DNA of 64,000 nucleotides from Hofstenia miamia (lineage: Eukaryota; Xenacoelomorpha; Acoela): the NCBI GenBank assembly GCA_004352715.1, contig SCFE01000101.1, positions 1,002,417 to 1,066,416 of the forward strand, given 5' to 3'. Shown here one piece after another: positions 10,860 to 23,613 of the stretch; the first letter of the stretch is position 1; each line of letters opens with the position of its first letter. The notes under the pieces are model-generated. The model had not been told where the DNA came from. It made no database searches and was given only the letters and a program-made list of their open reading frames with translations. The translations under genes and the position numbers were made by a program.

Positions 10860-12830
10860 TTATGAATGCCTCTCCCGAAGAAAATGACCTTGTTACTTGA
10901 CGACTGCAAAATAAACAATCTAGCAAAATTTAGCAAAATAAAAATGATATTTTTTAAACTTCATCCGATTTCAAAATGCCGAATAAACAGACCTACTAGG
11001 ATCATTCAAACCTTAATTGATTGTATCGTATTACCAGAAAATATATGTAGGAATTTCGAATACTTTCCAGAATATAGCTCTTTCTCTAATCAGATTACTA
11101 ACCATCCAAATTTAAAGCGAAAATGGATGAATATCAAAGAGACGGAGAGAGAAACTAAAACAGGTTTTTGGTTCAATTTATATAAAGCAATAAAGCATTG
11201 CATCGCAATGAAATGGTAGGAAATTTCTTTTAATCTCATCTTTCTTCTACATGAAAAACAAGTTCTAGTTAATGCCGAAACCAAAAGGAGATCACTGAGA
11301 TGTAGAAAACTTAAACCAGTGGTAACCGAGAAATTTAGCCAAGTGATTCTAGGAAAAAATGAAGTACTTTAATAATTTTAATGATCTACAAACTACCTGA
11401 TAGCTTCCTATTTTACAATGAAGGAAAACATAAGGAATGGAATTAATTATGAATTTAAGGTCCTGTCATATCAAAAGTCAATGTCGAATTTCATCAATGA
11501 TATTACTTTGAAATTTCCTTCTAATACATTCAATGAGACATTTTTAATATCCAACATTTCAACCATCCTATAATATACACTTAAAATTAACATATTCTTG
11601 GTACTGTTTCACCAAATTACCTTTCGTTATTCAACTCCTTATGAAATGATGAAAACAATGAGTAAATTTAAAACAAATAAATCTAGTGGCCCTTATAAAA
11701 TATAACTGCAAGTTCTATAGCCAGACTTCTAAATTATATTCTTAATGAATGTAAAAAATAAGTTTTTCTTACTGCCCTAAGCAAGCATAATCTTCACCTG
11801 GTTTTATAAAAAAATACCTTACATCCACATTAACTAAAATTTTTGAAGGGCTCTTGCATAACCTATTATCATTTATGAAATACCGCGTAATCTCGAAATT
11901 CACAATTCGGATTCAGGAATTTTTTTTTACTGATGACGTATTATTATGTGTAACTGATAAATGGAATTCATGTCTTGCTTCTGAGCAATGTGTTACAATC
12001 GCTTGTCTTGACCTATGTAAGGCATTGATTTAAAAGTAACAGAACACAATGTGTAAAAATGAACAATAAGTATTCCAAAAAGCTACCTGTTAAAACTGTT
12101 TTCCTTAAGAACAATTCTCGGGCCACTTCTATTAAATCTCCATGTAAATGAGATAGAAATCATTGTCAATTAGTTCAAAATACTGATGACACATGTATTT
12201 TTAGTGGAAAGAATTGCTTACAAATCGTAATAAACATCTCAGAATAAAATTGCAATAGAGTATGCTGATGTTTTACCACTCTGCAAATTGAATATAAATT
12301 GCGAGAAAAATATTTTGTATCTTAATAAGAAGCAAGTGGAATGCATTTCAAATCATAAACTCAATTTCAGCAAAGTCTCTATTGTTTGAATAGATTTCAT
12401 TAAATAGTTAGACGTAAATTTCGATTCTGAACTGTTCTATAATGTTCACATAAATGCTGTTTTCAAATAATGGTGTTTGGTTTAAACATTAACTCATATT
12501 TCACAACCACTACCAATATATTTTATTATTCCATTTTATTAAAAGTCACCTAAATTACTCAACTGTCGTATTTTAAGAATTAAGTGAGGTTTTAGTCAAA
12601 GACCTTCTAAAATGGGCAATAATCGTCTGACAAAAGAACTCATACAATGTCAAAAATTAAATTTATTCAAATATACTATTTCCACAATAACCACGCATTT
12701 TACTATTCTGTTAGTCTTCAATGCAATAAAACGATTACCCCCTTATAACATAACATCTCTTGAAGATTTCGAAAATATACAAAATAAGAAAAAAAAATAA
12801 GTTTACAGACAAAAGTTTTGCAAATGAAAT
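10860..12830 (+). mobile_element. Degenerate plus-strand LINE (endonuclease-RT relic)
   Basis: Plus-strand frames broken by stops carry LINE landmarks in order. An endonuclease tail RINRPTRIIQTLIDCIVLP lies near 10980-11035. FKTNKSSGPYKI near 11668 is the RT domain-0 block, usually KSxGPDxI. CLDLCKA near 12008 is the palm block. TILGPLLLNLHVNEIEI near 12110 is normally SILGPLLFxxYxND. DDTCIFS near 12185 is the YADDT catalytic block. LNINCEKNILYL is at about 12290 and LDVNFDSELFYNVHINA at about 12410. The last frame ends near 12800 with an A-rich run (ATAAGAAAAAAAAATAAG) resembling a poly(A) tail. The element lies antisense within intron C3-C4. Confidence 0.72.
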
Positions 12831-12899
12831 GATCAAACAATAATAATTTATTAATGTGGAAACTGGAACGAGTTACCATGGGAATTAAAAAATTTCACA

Positions 12900-15800
12900 T
12901 ATATTAAAACTTATTTATATGACGCTGTTCACGTAGTAATCAGTCTAAGAAGTTGATTGCGGGACTAAAAATATATACGTTATGACGGTTTGGGCTGGAT
13001 TTGCACCCTAACAGAATTATTGGCATTTAAGCTGCAGAACCGGTATATTAAGTAGCAAGCATAAAAGTGCTTTGGGTATTCAATGCAAATACATAGTGAT
13101 AAAATATATTTTTTAATTCATTTTTTAGATTGCTAAACAGAGAAATTGTATACATTAACATTCTCAAACCTAATCAATTCTATAAAAAATTCGAAATTTT
13201 TTTTCAGATACATACATTAATTCCCAGATGACAATTGAGGTTCATTGGACCCCAATCTAAATTCTTCAACGTCTTACCAATTAACAAATATAATGAATTT
13301 TCACATGCTCATAGGAGAATAATAATCTTAACATATAGTTGTAAAAAATGATCAAAAAATTGAAATTTGAAAGATGATTTTGCAGTATAAATAGTAAGTG
13401 AAATCTTCATAATTGTCATTTAAGGGTTAATATTACATTCCAAAAATAGTATTTACCATTTAAATGCCTCAGGATATTTTATGACAGCTTTATGTTGACA
13501 TTTTTGGCAAAATGATCTAAGATATCACACTGAGTTTCAAATACGTTTGAAGCATAAACTCATAAACCTGATATAATTTTGCTTTGTATGCTTCTTGACG
13601 ACTAGAATTACTACTTCGATCAACTGTGTAGCCTACAGCAAATTTTATAAAAAATATAATTTTGAAATTTCCAAAAGAATAATTTTCTTCCACTTTGCCA
13701 AATCTTGAAAAGCTATGTATACACTAAACAAACATTGACAAAAGCAACATCATACAATTTGAATATATTCAAATAACAGGTGTTTTTTGCAATCAAGTTC
13801 AGACATGAATTACAGAGTAATTAATCTTGAATATATAGGTAGGGTAATATCAAAGGCCAGGCGTTTGAATTAGGCAGGGGTCATGGCCGAGTGCTCCTCC
13901 TCTCGGGCTACTCCCCTGGTCATAGGTTGTCCCATAATTTCTCAAAATACTTGATCGATTTCACACATTCAAATCAAAAAAGTACGGCATATCTTTCATT
14001 GCGGATATTTGAAGAATAAATGCCGTTTCCCGAACTCCTTTACTTAGCTTCACTCTATTTTTTAAACATGAAATAAGAATGAAAATTTCATGCAAAATAT
14101 ACCAACATAAAAGTGGAAATTTTATTTATCAGGAAAATTTACAGGCTACAGAGATTCTCCCTAATTAGAACATACTTTGAGGCTTGTTTATATTCTTCTG
14201 AATGATTGTTGCTTAGAACTATGCGGTAACAAGCTTAAAATAATGTTGAAAACTTTAAAATCATTTGCAGGGACTTCATTACGAAATTCATAAGCACAGA
14301 AATGAAGATAATTCGAATGTATGCAACTCATACACTAAGGTGTCTAACATAGCACTTATAATTGTCTCACATATGGAAAAACACATCCGACAAAACAACG
14401 ACAAGTTCTGTATTGCAAGTGATACGTATTGGTAAGATTTCATTCATGTAAATATTCCTATGAACGTTCTCAAAATCTTACCGATTTGATGACAAATAGA
14501 ATTGAAAACATTCAAAGGAAGCTCTATTGCATTGCATCGACAATGTGTACTATCTGTTAAAAGATATTCACAATAGATGCCTATTTGGTGGTTTAGCTGT
14601 TTTATATTTTTAAGAAGACTCCATATTTGATTGCTCTCGTATTATCTCTAGAATCATTTTCAATTGGAGTTTTGTGGGACCAGACTGTTGCTGATCCCAT
14701 TCCCATTGATTTTAAAATCAAGCCCGCACCTGAAAATTTTTTGTACCATAATTCCATTTGTCTTGCTGGTTAACTTCTTATTTGACAAAAGTGGGAAAAA
14801 ATTAGGAGTAATATTTTGAAATCAGTGGCTTCCCCTTTATTTTTGGAATCACTCGCATTTTAGTCCCAGTCCTACTGAAATATTTTGTTTTAGGTCCAAA
14901 CTTGTGTCCTGGGACTAGAAAATCATAAGAGGCCGAAAATTCCCGCATATGTCTAATTCATTTGAAGTCATTTCATAATCATTAATGAGACATGCTTCAT
15001 TTTGATCAAGAATACCAACCAAAATACCCTGTTCTTACACTTCAATACTTGATCCAGTTTTTATCATAACAGTAATATGAAATAAATGTTCAGCAATATA
15101 AAATTTTGACAAAAAATGTTGATAATACAAATCAGGATTTGGGGTGCGTTTGTCTCCCAAATCATCACAACTATCACTTTTCTAAATTCAACCTAAAAAT
15201 CCTATAGCTATTTATTTCTGTAGTTGATATATCAGAAATATCAAAAAAAACCTTGCGTGACCTGAAATTGTACTCCAAACCGTCACGAACAGCTACATTG
15301 TAGAATATTAAGTGAATAAAGAATCTCTTTATAATTATATTTCCTAGTCCTATTTAAACGCTGAGTATATTTTTACAGATACGATTGCAAAAAGAAATTA
15401 TTATGAATAAGTGTTATTATTTATGTGTTCCTTCCATGAAACACAAAATGTGTAATGTCCAGGTCAATTTGCTTTGATACTAAGAATGCACATGTAAAAA
15501 AAAACTTACACATAGATATACATTATAATAACAAATAATTCTGTTTAATTAACTTCAATATGATTCTTATCAATGTGCAAAATGCATCAAAAAGACTCAT
15601 ATTTTTGAAAGGTAAATGTATTGCTAGTTTTTTTCTATGATTGAATTCACCAAATCAACTCTCGGGACGAACAAAATTTTCATGTGTAAGAATTTTTGCA
15701 AAAACATACATCAAAAGACGCGGGTTTTTTAAAAATTTATATAAAGAAATTCCACAAAGATGCAAAAATTGTTTCATAAATGGTTGCAAATTTGGCCAAA

Positions 15801-17607
15801 AAATCCAAAAATTTGTACTAATAGGTAGAGGAGGAGTTTAAGACTCATGCTTGCAGCAAAAAAACGTAAATAGATTCTTTGCGTAAATTTTAAGTTTTGA
15901 CTCGACAATATTATTTCACGTATTTCCTAATCTAAGTTGAGTTGCTTCCATTCAATTGACAGACATCACATATTTTTAAATAACGGAATATTGAAATACA
16001 GTTGTTGTCTTTAATGAACACACTTCTTTTAAATACATTTTCTATTTTTTTAGATAATCAGTTTGAAATATTATAATATTATAAAATTTTGTTTTAGCAG
16101 ATCTCTTTGCCAAAACTCTTCATTTAAACTTTTCAAGTTCATTATGCTATAAAGTTTCAAATCAAACTGCTAAAACATTGGAAACCTTATTAGGAAAATG
16201 GTTTTTGTAGGATGGAACTGTCATTTTCTTATATTCAGGTGTGCATTAATGTATTTTTCTGGACTTCGCGTAGTAATAGTGTACTGGATCAAGCAATATC
16301 AACATTCAAAAGCGATTTCCAAATGCATTGTTATATAATTATACAAAAAAATTGAATTACAGATTTTTTTCTTATGTGATTTTTTAAGATTTCGAGATTT
16401 AACTTTCTTCTTTTTGGGGTCACGTGATAATTGGCTATGATTTCACAAACTTTAACAGTTCATGAACAGCAAGGTTCTTCAAAAAGAAAGATTTACTTCT
16501 CTTAAAACAGAAGCTAAATCGATGTTCGAAAATCTGAATCGAACTCTAAATTGATACCTTCTCTTAGATTTCACTCATGCAATGAATATATATATAGAAG
16601 TTCTGATACATTCAAACGCGCTGAAACACCACACAATGGGTGTCTTGCTTACAGCAATCCTGTTATGTTTATGGTTCATATTTTCACACTATTTGATGTG
16701 TTGATCATTATAGTCGTGCTTTTATGCACGGTTTCCAAATGAGTTGCCACAACACAGTGATAAATTTTCCAATGTCTTCATAGTTCTAAAATTAATTTTT
16801 TAATGATATCAACCAAATTACTTAAATTTGCTTTTGACATAAACAGCATTGACAGGTGTTACAACAGTCTTAATATTCATGTATATTAGCATACTTGCAG
16901 GTTTCCTTGTTACATCCAGCTTCTATTTAAAATAAAATTTAGCGATAGGCACAAAAGGCTAAGAATATGGGTTCGGGTACGGGCTACAAAAAAGGATAAG
17001 ACAATGATCCTACTTTATTTATTGACATTGTTATGTTTAGAAAATCAATATTTTTCAGAAAATTTCATGAAATTCCATTCAAAGACTGTTCAAAAATAAC
17101 TTGTTTGGCATGCATATTTGGCCGCAGCAACGATTGTGAGGCATATATTTTCATTTATAATCGCCTTCATTTAGTAACCGTCCTCATCTAGAGCCCGCAT
17201 TTGGAGCTGTTTATTGTCCTGCTGCTAAGACTTATCAAAAAAATTATTAAAAACACTTGTTGATTTGGAACTTGATTTTGCCATATTTGTTGCATAAATT
17301 GATTAACATGAACAATGTACACGAAATATGCCTCAATGTTGCAGAAAGCGTTTCGAGTACGTAAGTGTCGTCAATGTCTTTTACAAGTTACAACCCATGT
17401 ATTTTATATCATATGCTGTGGCCTATAAACGCAAAATGTGAAAATAGGTTATTTATTCAGGTGAAAACAGCTGACCCTTAAATCCCCCTTTAAATCGGTG
17501 AATCTCAGTCGCAGCATTTCTCTGTGCAGAAATGTCTTTTCATATAATTTTGATATTCATTGAAAATAATCATAGTAACTTCTAATCAAAACAAAGGAAT
17601 CACGCAC
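12900..17607. other. 5' part of the large intron C3-C4, no gene seen
   Basis: This is 4.7 kb of AT-rich sequence with no convincing exon. A mariner-like terminus-type word (TAGGTTGTCCCATAATTTC) occurs near 13925 next to a GC-richer patch, and GGGTTCGGGTACGGGC near 16970. Short plus-strand open frames at 15641 and 16551 show no family. Confidence 0.4.
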
Positions 17608-17769
17608 TATAGTAAGGTGAAGAGAAATTCGACAAAACCTCCAATCCAGAAACATTTGAGGGGGTGACAAGTTCGAAATTTCCATCGTTTGGCAACAAAA
17701 TGAATTTTAACGGACTAACAAATTCGTCGTCATCTGGATCAGTGGCCGTAATAGAGAAAATAACTTCAG
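17608..17769 (-). CDS. Cadherin exon C3
   Basis: This 162-nt phase 1-1 exon encodes 54 residues: SEVIFSITATDPDDDEF and PLKFILLPNDGNFELVTPSN, ending LSNFSSPYY. ATDPDDD is the cadherin calcium-binding DxD-type motif (xATDxD). The donor TATA/gtgcgt is weak but keeps phase 1, and the joined Thr codon leads into C4. A stop follows two codons after the proposed donor, so the exon must end here or earlier. It has no ATG and is antisense to a plus-strand open frame that is only a shadow. Confidence 0.68.
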
Positions 17770-19126
17770 CTAAAAATATATTACTTAGAGATATCTGCTT
17801 ATTCTATTTTGGTAGTTATTTCGATTTCATAATATTAGTTTATAACATAGGCCCTTCTATGTAATACTGGTGCTTCTCGAAAAGTTCCACTATTGAAAAT
17901 GAAAATATCAATTTATATTTGAATCTTAAACTGCCTATTACATCCTTAGAGCATAAACCGTTTGAGCAACATCTTAAAACAACCTTCTTCATACTTATTA
18001 GGAAATTGAGAATCATAGGATTGAGGTAGATGTGCTTCCATGATATGGTGAAAATTTGTAATAAAAATTATTCCTCTGCATGAACATATAAAAATATCAA
18101 CTTTTCAATAGAAAAATCTATCTTCAAAATTTGCAAATTCCTACCAAACCTTGTGTTCAGGTAATTAAACGATCTAAAGTTCATGCCAGCAACAACTGCC
18201 TCAACTGATTATTTTTCTGTAAATTCACCATCCACCGCGCAACCACTTATGACTTTGTGCGCAGCGCGTTTGAAGAGGTTTGTGACCGATCGCAAATTAA
18301 AAAAGAAAATGAAAAGAGAAACCATTCTCTATCTAGTGGTGTTCTCAGATTTTAGATATCCTCAATATTTAATGGGTTATGGGCACAAATTGAATAAATA
18401 GATGTGAGTTATTTAGAGTTAATCACGTACTATAAAATGCTCATTCTGTGATTTTTTTACTTACCAGCATATTAAAATGAATACATACAAGAACTAATAT
18501 CCATTCAGAGTAGGGTTGTCTGCATTTCCTACACAATACCTTTCAACAAGTTCATCCCCACTCACGTTGAAAACGAATTTTACGCAATTTTTACTTTGCT
18601 CTATTGATTTATAAATCATTTTAAATGAATATAAAGAAATAAACATTTGCATGAATACGATACTATACTACCCTTTAAAACTTAAATGCCTTTAATAATG
18701 GCTGTTATAAATAGTAATCCTTGCCTTTCCATACCCTAAATCCGACATGAGTAAACTTGGATGCCAAAAACCGCAGTTTTTGATTAAATATCTGACATCT
18801 TTAATTAATTTTAGCACCAAAAATATTGATTTCTTATTACTTTGATATATCTCACTACACTATTTCGGATTGTTTACTACCTACCGCAAAATTTCTGGCT
18901 ATACGATTTTCTACTGTGGCTCTTCTAGACCCTATCTCGCAATATCTTTGAAAACAACATCAAGGGTACTATAATAGAGGAATTTCTTGCCCAGGCAAGA
19001 AATATTGAATTTTTTAGTCTGATAAACAAATTCAATGTTAGACTATTACATTTATATTCTTTTAATTTCATCCAAACTATATTTTAAGATATGTTCACTA
19101 CAAATTTTTCAATAATGAAGACTTAC
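17770..19126. other. Intron C2-C3, no gene seen
   Basis: The interval is AT-rich. A patch near 18228-18295 (CCACCGCGCAACCAC, GCGCAGCGCGTTTGAAG) has the look of a DNA-transposon subterminal repeat. No exon is found. Confidence 0.4.
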
Positions 19127-19330
19127 ATTGGGTATTTTCGTTAACTGATATATTTGATGGCAGATTAAACCATAGCGGATCTTCATCGTTTTTGTTTTCA
19201 ACGGTGATATTTAAAAAGTGAAAATCTTCCACGTACGGCTCAATATCATAGCCTTTAATCGTCACATTCATCGGGTTAATTGTGAGATTCTCGAAATCAA
19301 TATTTGAATTTTGAACGAGATATAATTGAC
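19127..19330 (-). CDS. Cadherin exon C2 (repeat end and start of the next)
   Basis: This 204-nt phase 1-1 exon encodes 68 residues. GQLYLVQNSNIDFENLTINP gives the second half of the C1 repeat. DFHFLNITVENKNDEDPLWF contains the inter-repeat linker (usually DxNDNxP, here ENKNDEDP). LPSNISVNENTQ opens the next repeat with the conserved xVxEN strand. The donor is CAAT/gtaagt. Its Ser split codon joins C3 to give ENTQSEVIFSITATDPDDD, an excellent cadherin fit. Confidence 0.75.
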
Positions 19331-19500
19331 CTAAAGAAAAAATTCCATAATTTTGCAGTTATATTTTTCTTAATTGACATAGTAAAACTTTTCCATAGAA
19401 CTCTAAAAGACATACTCAGTGTTTTAACAGAATAAATTCGGATAAAGTGTTGAAACTTATAGTTTTATTTTTTCTAAACTGACGAATGATTTTTTCTTAC

Positions 19501-19671
19501 CAGATATGATATCAATGCTAAAGTATCCTTCTGGGTGCTGTTCGGTTATGTTCCACTGAGATTGGTTATTGACATCCATGACCATTTTAATCATTTTGGC
19601 GTTAATTGAAACACCTAATGTCTCTGGAATTGTAAGATCAACTAAGACTGTCTGGATTTCGATCAGCCATT
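19501..19671 (-). CDS. Cadherin exon C1 (first half of a repeat)
   Basis: This 171-nt phase 1-1 exon encodes 57 residues: (K)WLIEIQTVLVDLTIPETL, then a middle with VMDVNNQSQWNIT, ending PEGYFSIDIIS. The end is the cadherin strand usually written FSIDxxTG. The split Gly codon with C2 produces FSIDIISGQLYLV, a textbook continuation. Cadherin repeats are calcium-binding ectodomain modules of about 110 residues. The typical LDREx and DxD calcium motifs are weak here, so calcium binding is uncertain. Confidence 0.65.
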
Positions 19672-19751
19672 CTAAATAAAAAAATCAATAATATGGACTG
19701 TTTAATATAATTAAATGCAACTTTAGAAAATGCTTAGGACAATTCCCTTAC

Positions 19752-20012
19752 TTGTTTTTTGAAAATATTGTTGCACCGCACTTTTGCATTGGTAAGAGAC
19801 AGCAGTAACATTGAATGTGTGCCAAGTCCCATCAGTGAGGTTATATGTTGTAAATGGGATATCGATTGGCTTGATTCCTTCAATTGGAGAACCATTTGGA
19901 TTTATCTCAACACTAAAATTGTGATAGACACCGATTGCTGGCTGCGTCCAATTAAAAGTAATATTGTCCCAACTGTAATCAGTGACACTAATGATATTCG
20001 GTTGGACTGGGT
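19752..20012 (-). CDS. FN3 exon F14, canonical type, adjoining the cadherin exons
   Basis: This 261-nt phase 1-1 exon encodes 87 residues, starting (N)PVQPNIISVTDYSWDNI. It differs from the array: NITFNWTQP carries the conserved FN3 strand-B tryptophan, there is no cysteine hairpin, and TYNLTDGTWHTFNVTAVSY is the strand-E/F region. Several sequons occur (NIT, NWT, NFS, NLT, NVT). The donor is ACAA/gtaagg. Only 80 nt separate it from cadherin exon C1 in matching phase, which is the main evidence that FN3 and cadherin parts belong to one gene. Confidence 0.82.
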
Positions 20013-20629
20013 CTAAAAAGAAGTTCATTTGAAATTCAATGTTGTACTACAAAGATTCATGTAGTTTTCTTTTCCGAGATAAACCAAAAGTCAATTTATT
20101 TGCTATTGGAAAGCTATAAATAACAGGCATTTGACCCATTTAATTCCATTTGCCACATAATGTTCTTGTCTGTTAAACTTGCAGGGGTGGGTTGATTCGG
20201 CCCGCTCCTGCCAAAGTACTTTTTTTCCCATTAGATTGTTTTCTTTCAATCGGGATGTTACTAATCAGCCCTTCCGCTACAAAATAAAGCAACTAAATCG
20301 GTGATGACGTCACCATTGCGCTGATGACACCATCATTTTATATAATGAGTGATTATGGTGATTTTTTTGAAGATTCTGACTTTTGAATAGGCTAAGTAAA
20401 ATGTTTTCTTGGCTGACAAAATCGGATTAATGTATTCATGAGAGGCTTTTTACTTAATAACAGATATATAATTCTGAAATGAGAAGTAAAAATAGTCGTT
20501 TCAGGTAAAAATACATGGTACAATTCAAATTTTGAAAATATTGTGGACAAAAGTCATATAGCGAGAGAAAGCGTGGATGGAATTGCTTCAATATTTTTCA
20601 GAATATTTCTCAATCTATAAAAGTAATAA

Positions 20630-20633
<4 letters not shown>
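20013..20633. other. 3' part of intron F13-F14, no gene seen
   Basis: The interval is AT-rich. A GC-richer patch at 20200-20340 contains GATGACGTCACCATTGCGC, probably repeat-derived. No exon is seen. Confidence 0.4.
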
Positions 20634-20665
<32 letters not shown>

Positions 20666-20837
20666 NNNNNNNNNNNNNNNNNNNNNNNNNNNNNNNNNNN
20701 NNNNNNNNNNNNNNNNNNNNNNNNNNNNNNNNNNNNNNNNNNNNNNNNNNNNNNNNNNNNNNNNNNNNNNNNNNNNNNNNNNNNNNNNNNNNNNNNNNNN
20801 NNNNNNNNNNNNNNNNNNNNNNNNNNNNNNNNNNGAT

Positions 20838-20882
<45 letters not shown>

Positions 20883-20893
20883 TATATATATAT
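20634..20893. repeat. (TA)n with a 169-N gap
   Basis: TA repeats on both sides of the gap (20666-20834), in intron F13-F14. Confidence 0.8.
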
Positions 20894-21334
20894 CGTCTTC
20901 GGGATTTTAGACATGACATTTTTAAGAGCAAACATTTATGAAATTGAAAAAAATTCTAGCAAAATTTAATGAAAGTAATGTATCTAGTTTCACAAAATTG
21001 AATAGAAGATGAAATTTACAACATTATGAATGACTTTATCTAATTGAAATATACTCTAGCAGCAATAATGCGAATTCAAACATGTTGGAGTCTATTAATC
21101 ATTTTCTCTTAAATTTGATATTCTATTATTGCAAATCCATAATTTGGATGGCAAAATGTAGATAAGGACTAGAATGACAACAATTACAAATCCTTGCATC
21201 CTTTGCCATAATTGCTATTGTTTTGTAATACTGCAATCAGTGTAATCAACAAATTTTGAAAATCAAAATAGAATTTCTTACCTGATTAACCGGGTCCTGC
21301 AGATTAACCGGCTTTAACCGGACTGGATCCAGCA

Positions 21335-21337
<3 letters not shown>

Positions 21338-21368
<31 letters not shown>

Positions 21369-21721
21369 NNNNNNNNNNNNNNNNNNNNNNNNNNNNNNNN
21401 NNNNNNNNNNNNNNNNNNNNNNNNNNNNNNNNNNNNNNNNNNNNNNNNNNNNNNNNNNNNNNNNNNNNNNNNNNNNNNNNNNNNNNNNNNNNNNNNNNNN
21501 NNNNNNNNNNNNNNNNNNNNNNNNNNNNNNNNNNNNNNNNNNNNNNNNNNNNNNNNNNNNNNNNNNNNNNNNNNNNNNNNNNNNNNNNNNNNNNNNNNNN
21601 NNNNNNNNNNNNNNNNNNNNNNNNNNNNNNNNNNNNNNNNNNNNNNNNNNNNNNNNNNNNNNNNNNNNNNNNNNNNNNNNNNNNNNNNNNNNNNNNNNNN
21701 TATATATATATATATATATAT
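21338..21721. repeat. (TA)n with a 332-N gap
   Basis: TA repeats flank the gap at 21369-21700, downstream of the F13 donor. The gap is large enough for one array exon. Confidence 0.75.
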
Positions 21722-21800
21722 TCTTATTATATATTCTTATTTAATATACAATAACAATGAATGATATCGAAAACACTGTGTAAATTTTAATAACTCTTAC

Positions 21801-22055
21801 TTGTACACTGAATGTAAGTACCATTAGGGCCTTCGGTACCTCGGAAAACAGCGAGTACTTCTATGATATATAATTCGCCAGGTATTAAATTGTCCCATAC
21901 ATGCGGTGAGGTTTGAGTAGTTTTTGCGGTGGCAGAATCATTATACAGATATATAGCACTTTCGAATGAATCTACGTTACCACTGTTAACCAAAAAACTG
22001 TACGTTATGGATGTTGTATTGTAGTCTTCAATGGTGATATTTGTAATATCAGGAA
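21801..22055 (-). CDS. FN3 exon F13 of the adhesion locus (cysteine pair lost)
   Basis: This 255-nt phase 1-1 exon encodes 85 residues, beginning VPDITNITIEDYNTTSI. Strand residues SAIYLYNDSATAK align with the CIYL...C hairpin of the other copies, but both cysteines are gone. SPHVWDNLIPGELYII and EVLAVFRG complete the fold, and the exon ends TYIQCT. The donor follows ACAA rather than ACAG, so the split codon with F14 reads Asn. A (TA)n tract and gap lie about 80 nt downstream. Confidence 0.8.
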
Positions 22056-23358
22056 CTAAAAATGTAATTTGATATTTGCTTCTCTATGGTGTATACTCGA
22101 TTTCCAAAACAACATAAATTTCAGATAATTTCTGGTCAAAATAGAAAAAAATTAAACATCATTCCCAAGATAGGAACTCTTCGGTAAAATGGAGATTAAG
22201 ATGTCATACATTTATTGCGATCTATTCCGAGTTGTTTCTCTTCCTTGAATACCTCATATTAACAATCCAATTGATGGCTTAATTTGACCCTAATTATACT
22301 AGAAAATTTTCAAAAACTAATGAAGATATTTAAAAACTGAAAACACTACAAGATACAGAATTGACTCCTTTTATTTTTCGAATTTAATTCGCGAGCTGGC
22401 GCTGTAACGTCAAGGCGTGCCTACACGGGACTCGCGCAGATTTTTTTGAGAAAAAATACTTAAGGGTAGTTGTTCTTCCCATGGATATTAGACCGGCTCA
22501 TTAGCTGAACACTAAGTATGGAAATAATTAAAATATATTAAAAAATCAGGTTTCTCATTGAAACAAAATTCTTATTTGCATGTACTTCAGGAACAAGAAT
22601 AAATCTGCAAAAAATCTTTATCATTGCATGAGCGGGACCAACCCCATAGATGTGTCATATAAGAGGCTTTCAATATTTCCTAACAGGCTTAAATAATATT
22701 GTTCAAAAATGTGGACAAATTGTTACGGTAAAGTAACCGCTGTTAGAAATAGGACTAAGTCGCAACTCTAATAATTTTGACTTTTGGGAATGAAAGTGAA
22801 CAACTATTTTACGCTATTGATTAAACGTTTAAAATGGCATATTGTTTGGATATGAGATTTTGGATCTGATTAGGGCAGTGTTAGTTCCAAAAAACAGGCT
22901 GCTTCATCAGTAATCTCCTAATCGAATTCCTATTTAACAATATTATAAGAGATTCCTGCGTGGAATTGTACTTCCGACGTTGAGATTTTCTTTGAAATTG
23001 GAAACTTGTTTGATAAAAACTGATTTTAATTATAATTTTATACGTTTTTCCTGCTGAAACAACTTATTCTTTGAGCATTATCGCAGATAGTGTTATTACT
23101 TTAGCAACAAAACATAGGTGATTTTCGAGCTTTTCTGCATTCATTAGGATTCACAATCCTAGATCAGATACCTTCAAAATATGTCTGTGGTTATTAAAAT
23201 AGGCGCTCCCCCATGCTTTATGAGCCCGGGTAAAACTATCCTTTATTCCGTCCCTCCATGGCCCTGCTCTAGTAAAGCAAACACTAGGCTGTGAATCGTC
23301 TTTCAAAATTTCTACTGCAGGAGCAAGCAATGGATATGACTTCTAATTAAGTGACTAC
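22056..23358. other. Intron F12-F13, no gene seen
   Basis: The interval is mostly AT-rich, with one GC-rich patch near 22388-22440 (CGAGCTGGCGCTGTAACGTC) that looks like part of an interspersed repeat. No exon is recognised. Confidence 0.4.
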
Positions 23359-23613
23359 CTGTATGATCTGTCATATTCACTAGAACTCCATTGACGCCGT
23401 AATAACTGGCTAGCACTTCTATCACATATTCGAAACCAGGGGAAAGTCCTGTAAATATGTAAGGGGAAGATTCAGAACTATAGCTACAGTTCCGTGCTTC
23501 ATCAATTAAGTAGATACAAATATCATAATTGGTAGCAGTGGTCGCAGCAACATATGAGACAGCAATCGATACATTGGTTCTATTCTCATGAGTTATTGTA
23601 GTAGTGTCGGGAG
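23359..23613 (-). CDS. FN3 exon F12 of the adhesion locus
   Basis: This 255-nt phase 1-1 exon encodes 85 residues, starting APDTTTITHENRTNVSI. The cysteine pair is kept with one extra spacer residue, ICIYLIDEARNC. FEYVIEVLASYYG is the strand-F region and NMTDHT the end. The NYT sequon is lost, but NRT, NVS, NCS and NMT are present. The sequence is clearly diverged from F2-F10 but aligns along its whole length. Confidence 0.83.

Noticed and set aside
13900-13960. Mariner terminus near 13925 (TAGGTTGTCCCATAA)
   Set aside because: Only about 14 nt resemble the mariner end at 5783; no partner end or transposase remains, so it is mentioned only in the intron entry.
17664-17864. 66-codon plus-strand frame
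   Set aside because: Antisense shadow of cadherin exon C3 running on into the intron.
19759-20016. 85-codon plus-strand frame
   Set aside because: Antisense shadow of FN3 exon F14, which has splice sites, domain match and phase agreement.
20577-20935. Repeated Ile-Tyr reading frames in TA tracts (here and at 26500, 27500, 29900, 45900)
   Set aside because: Translation of (TA)n microsatellite, not protein.
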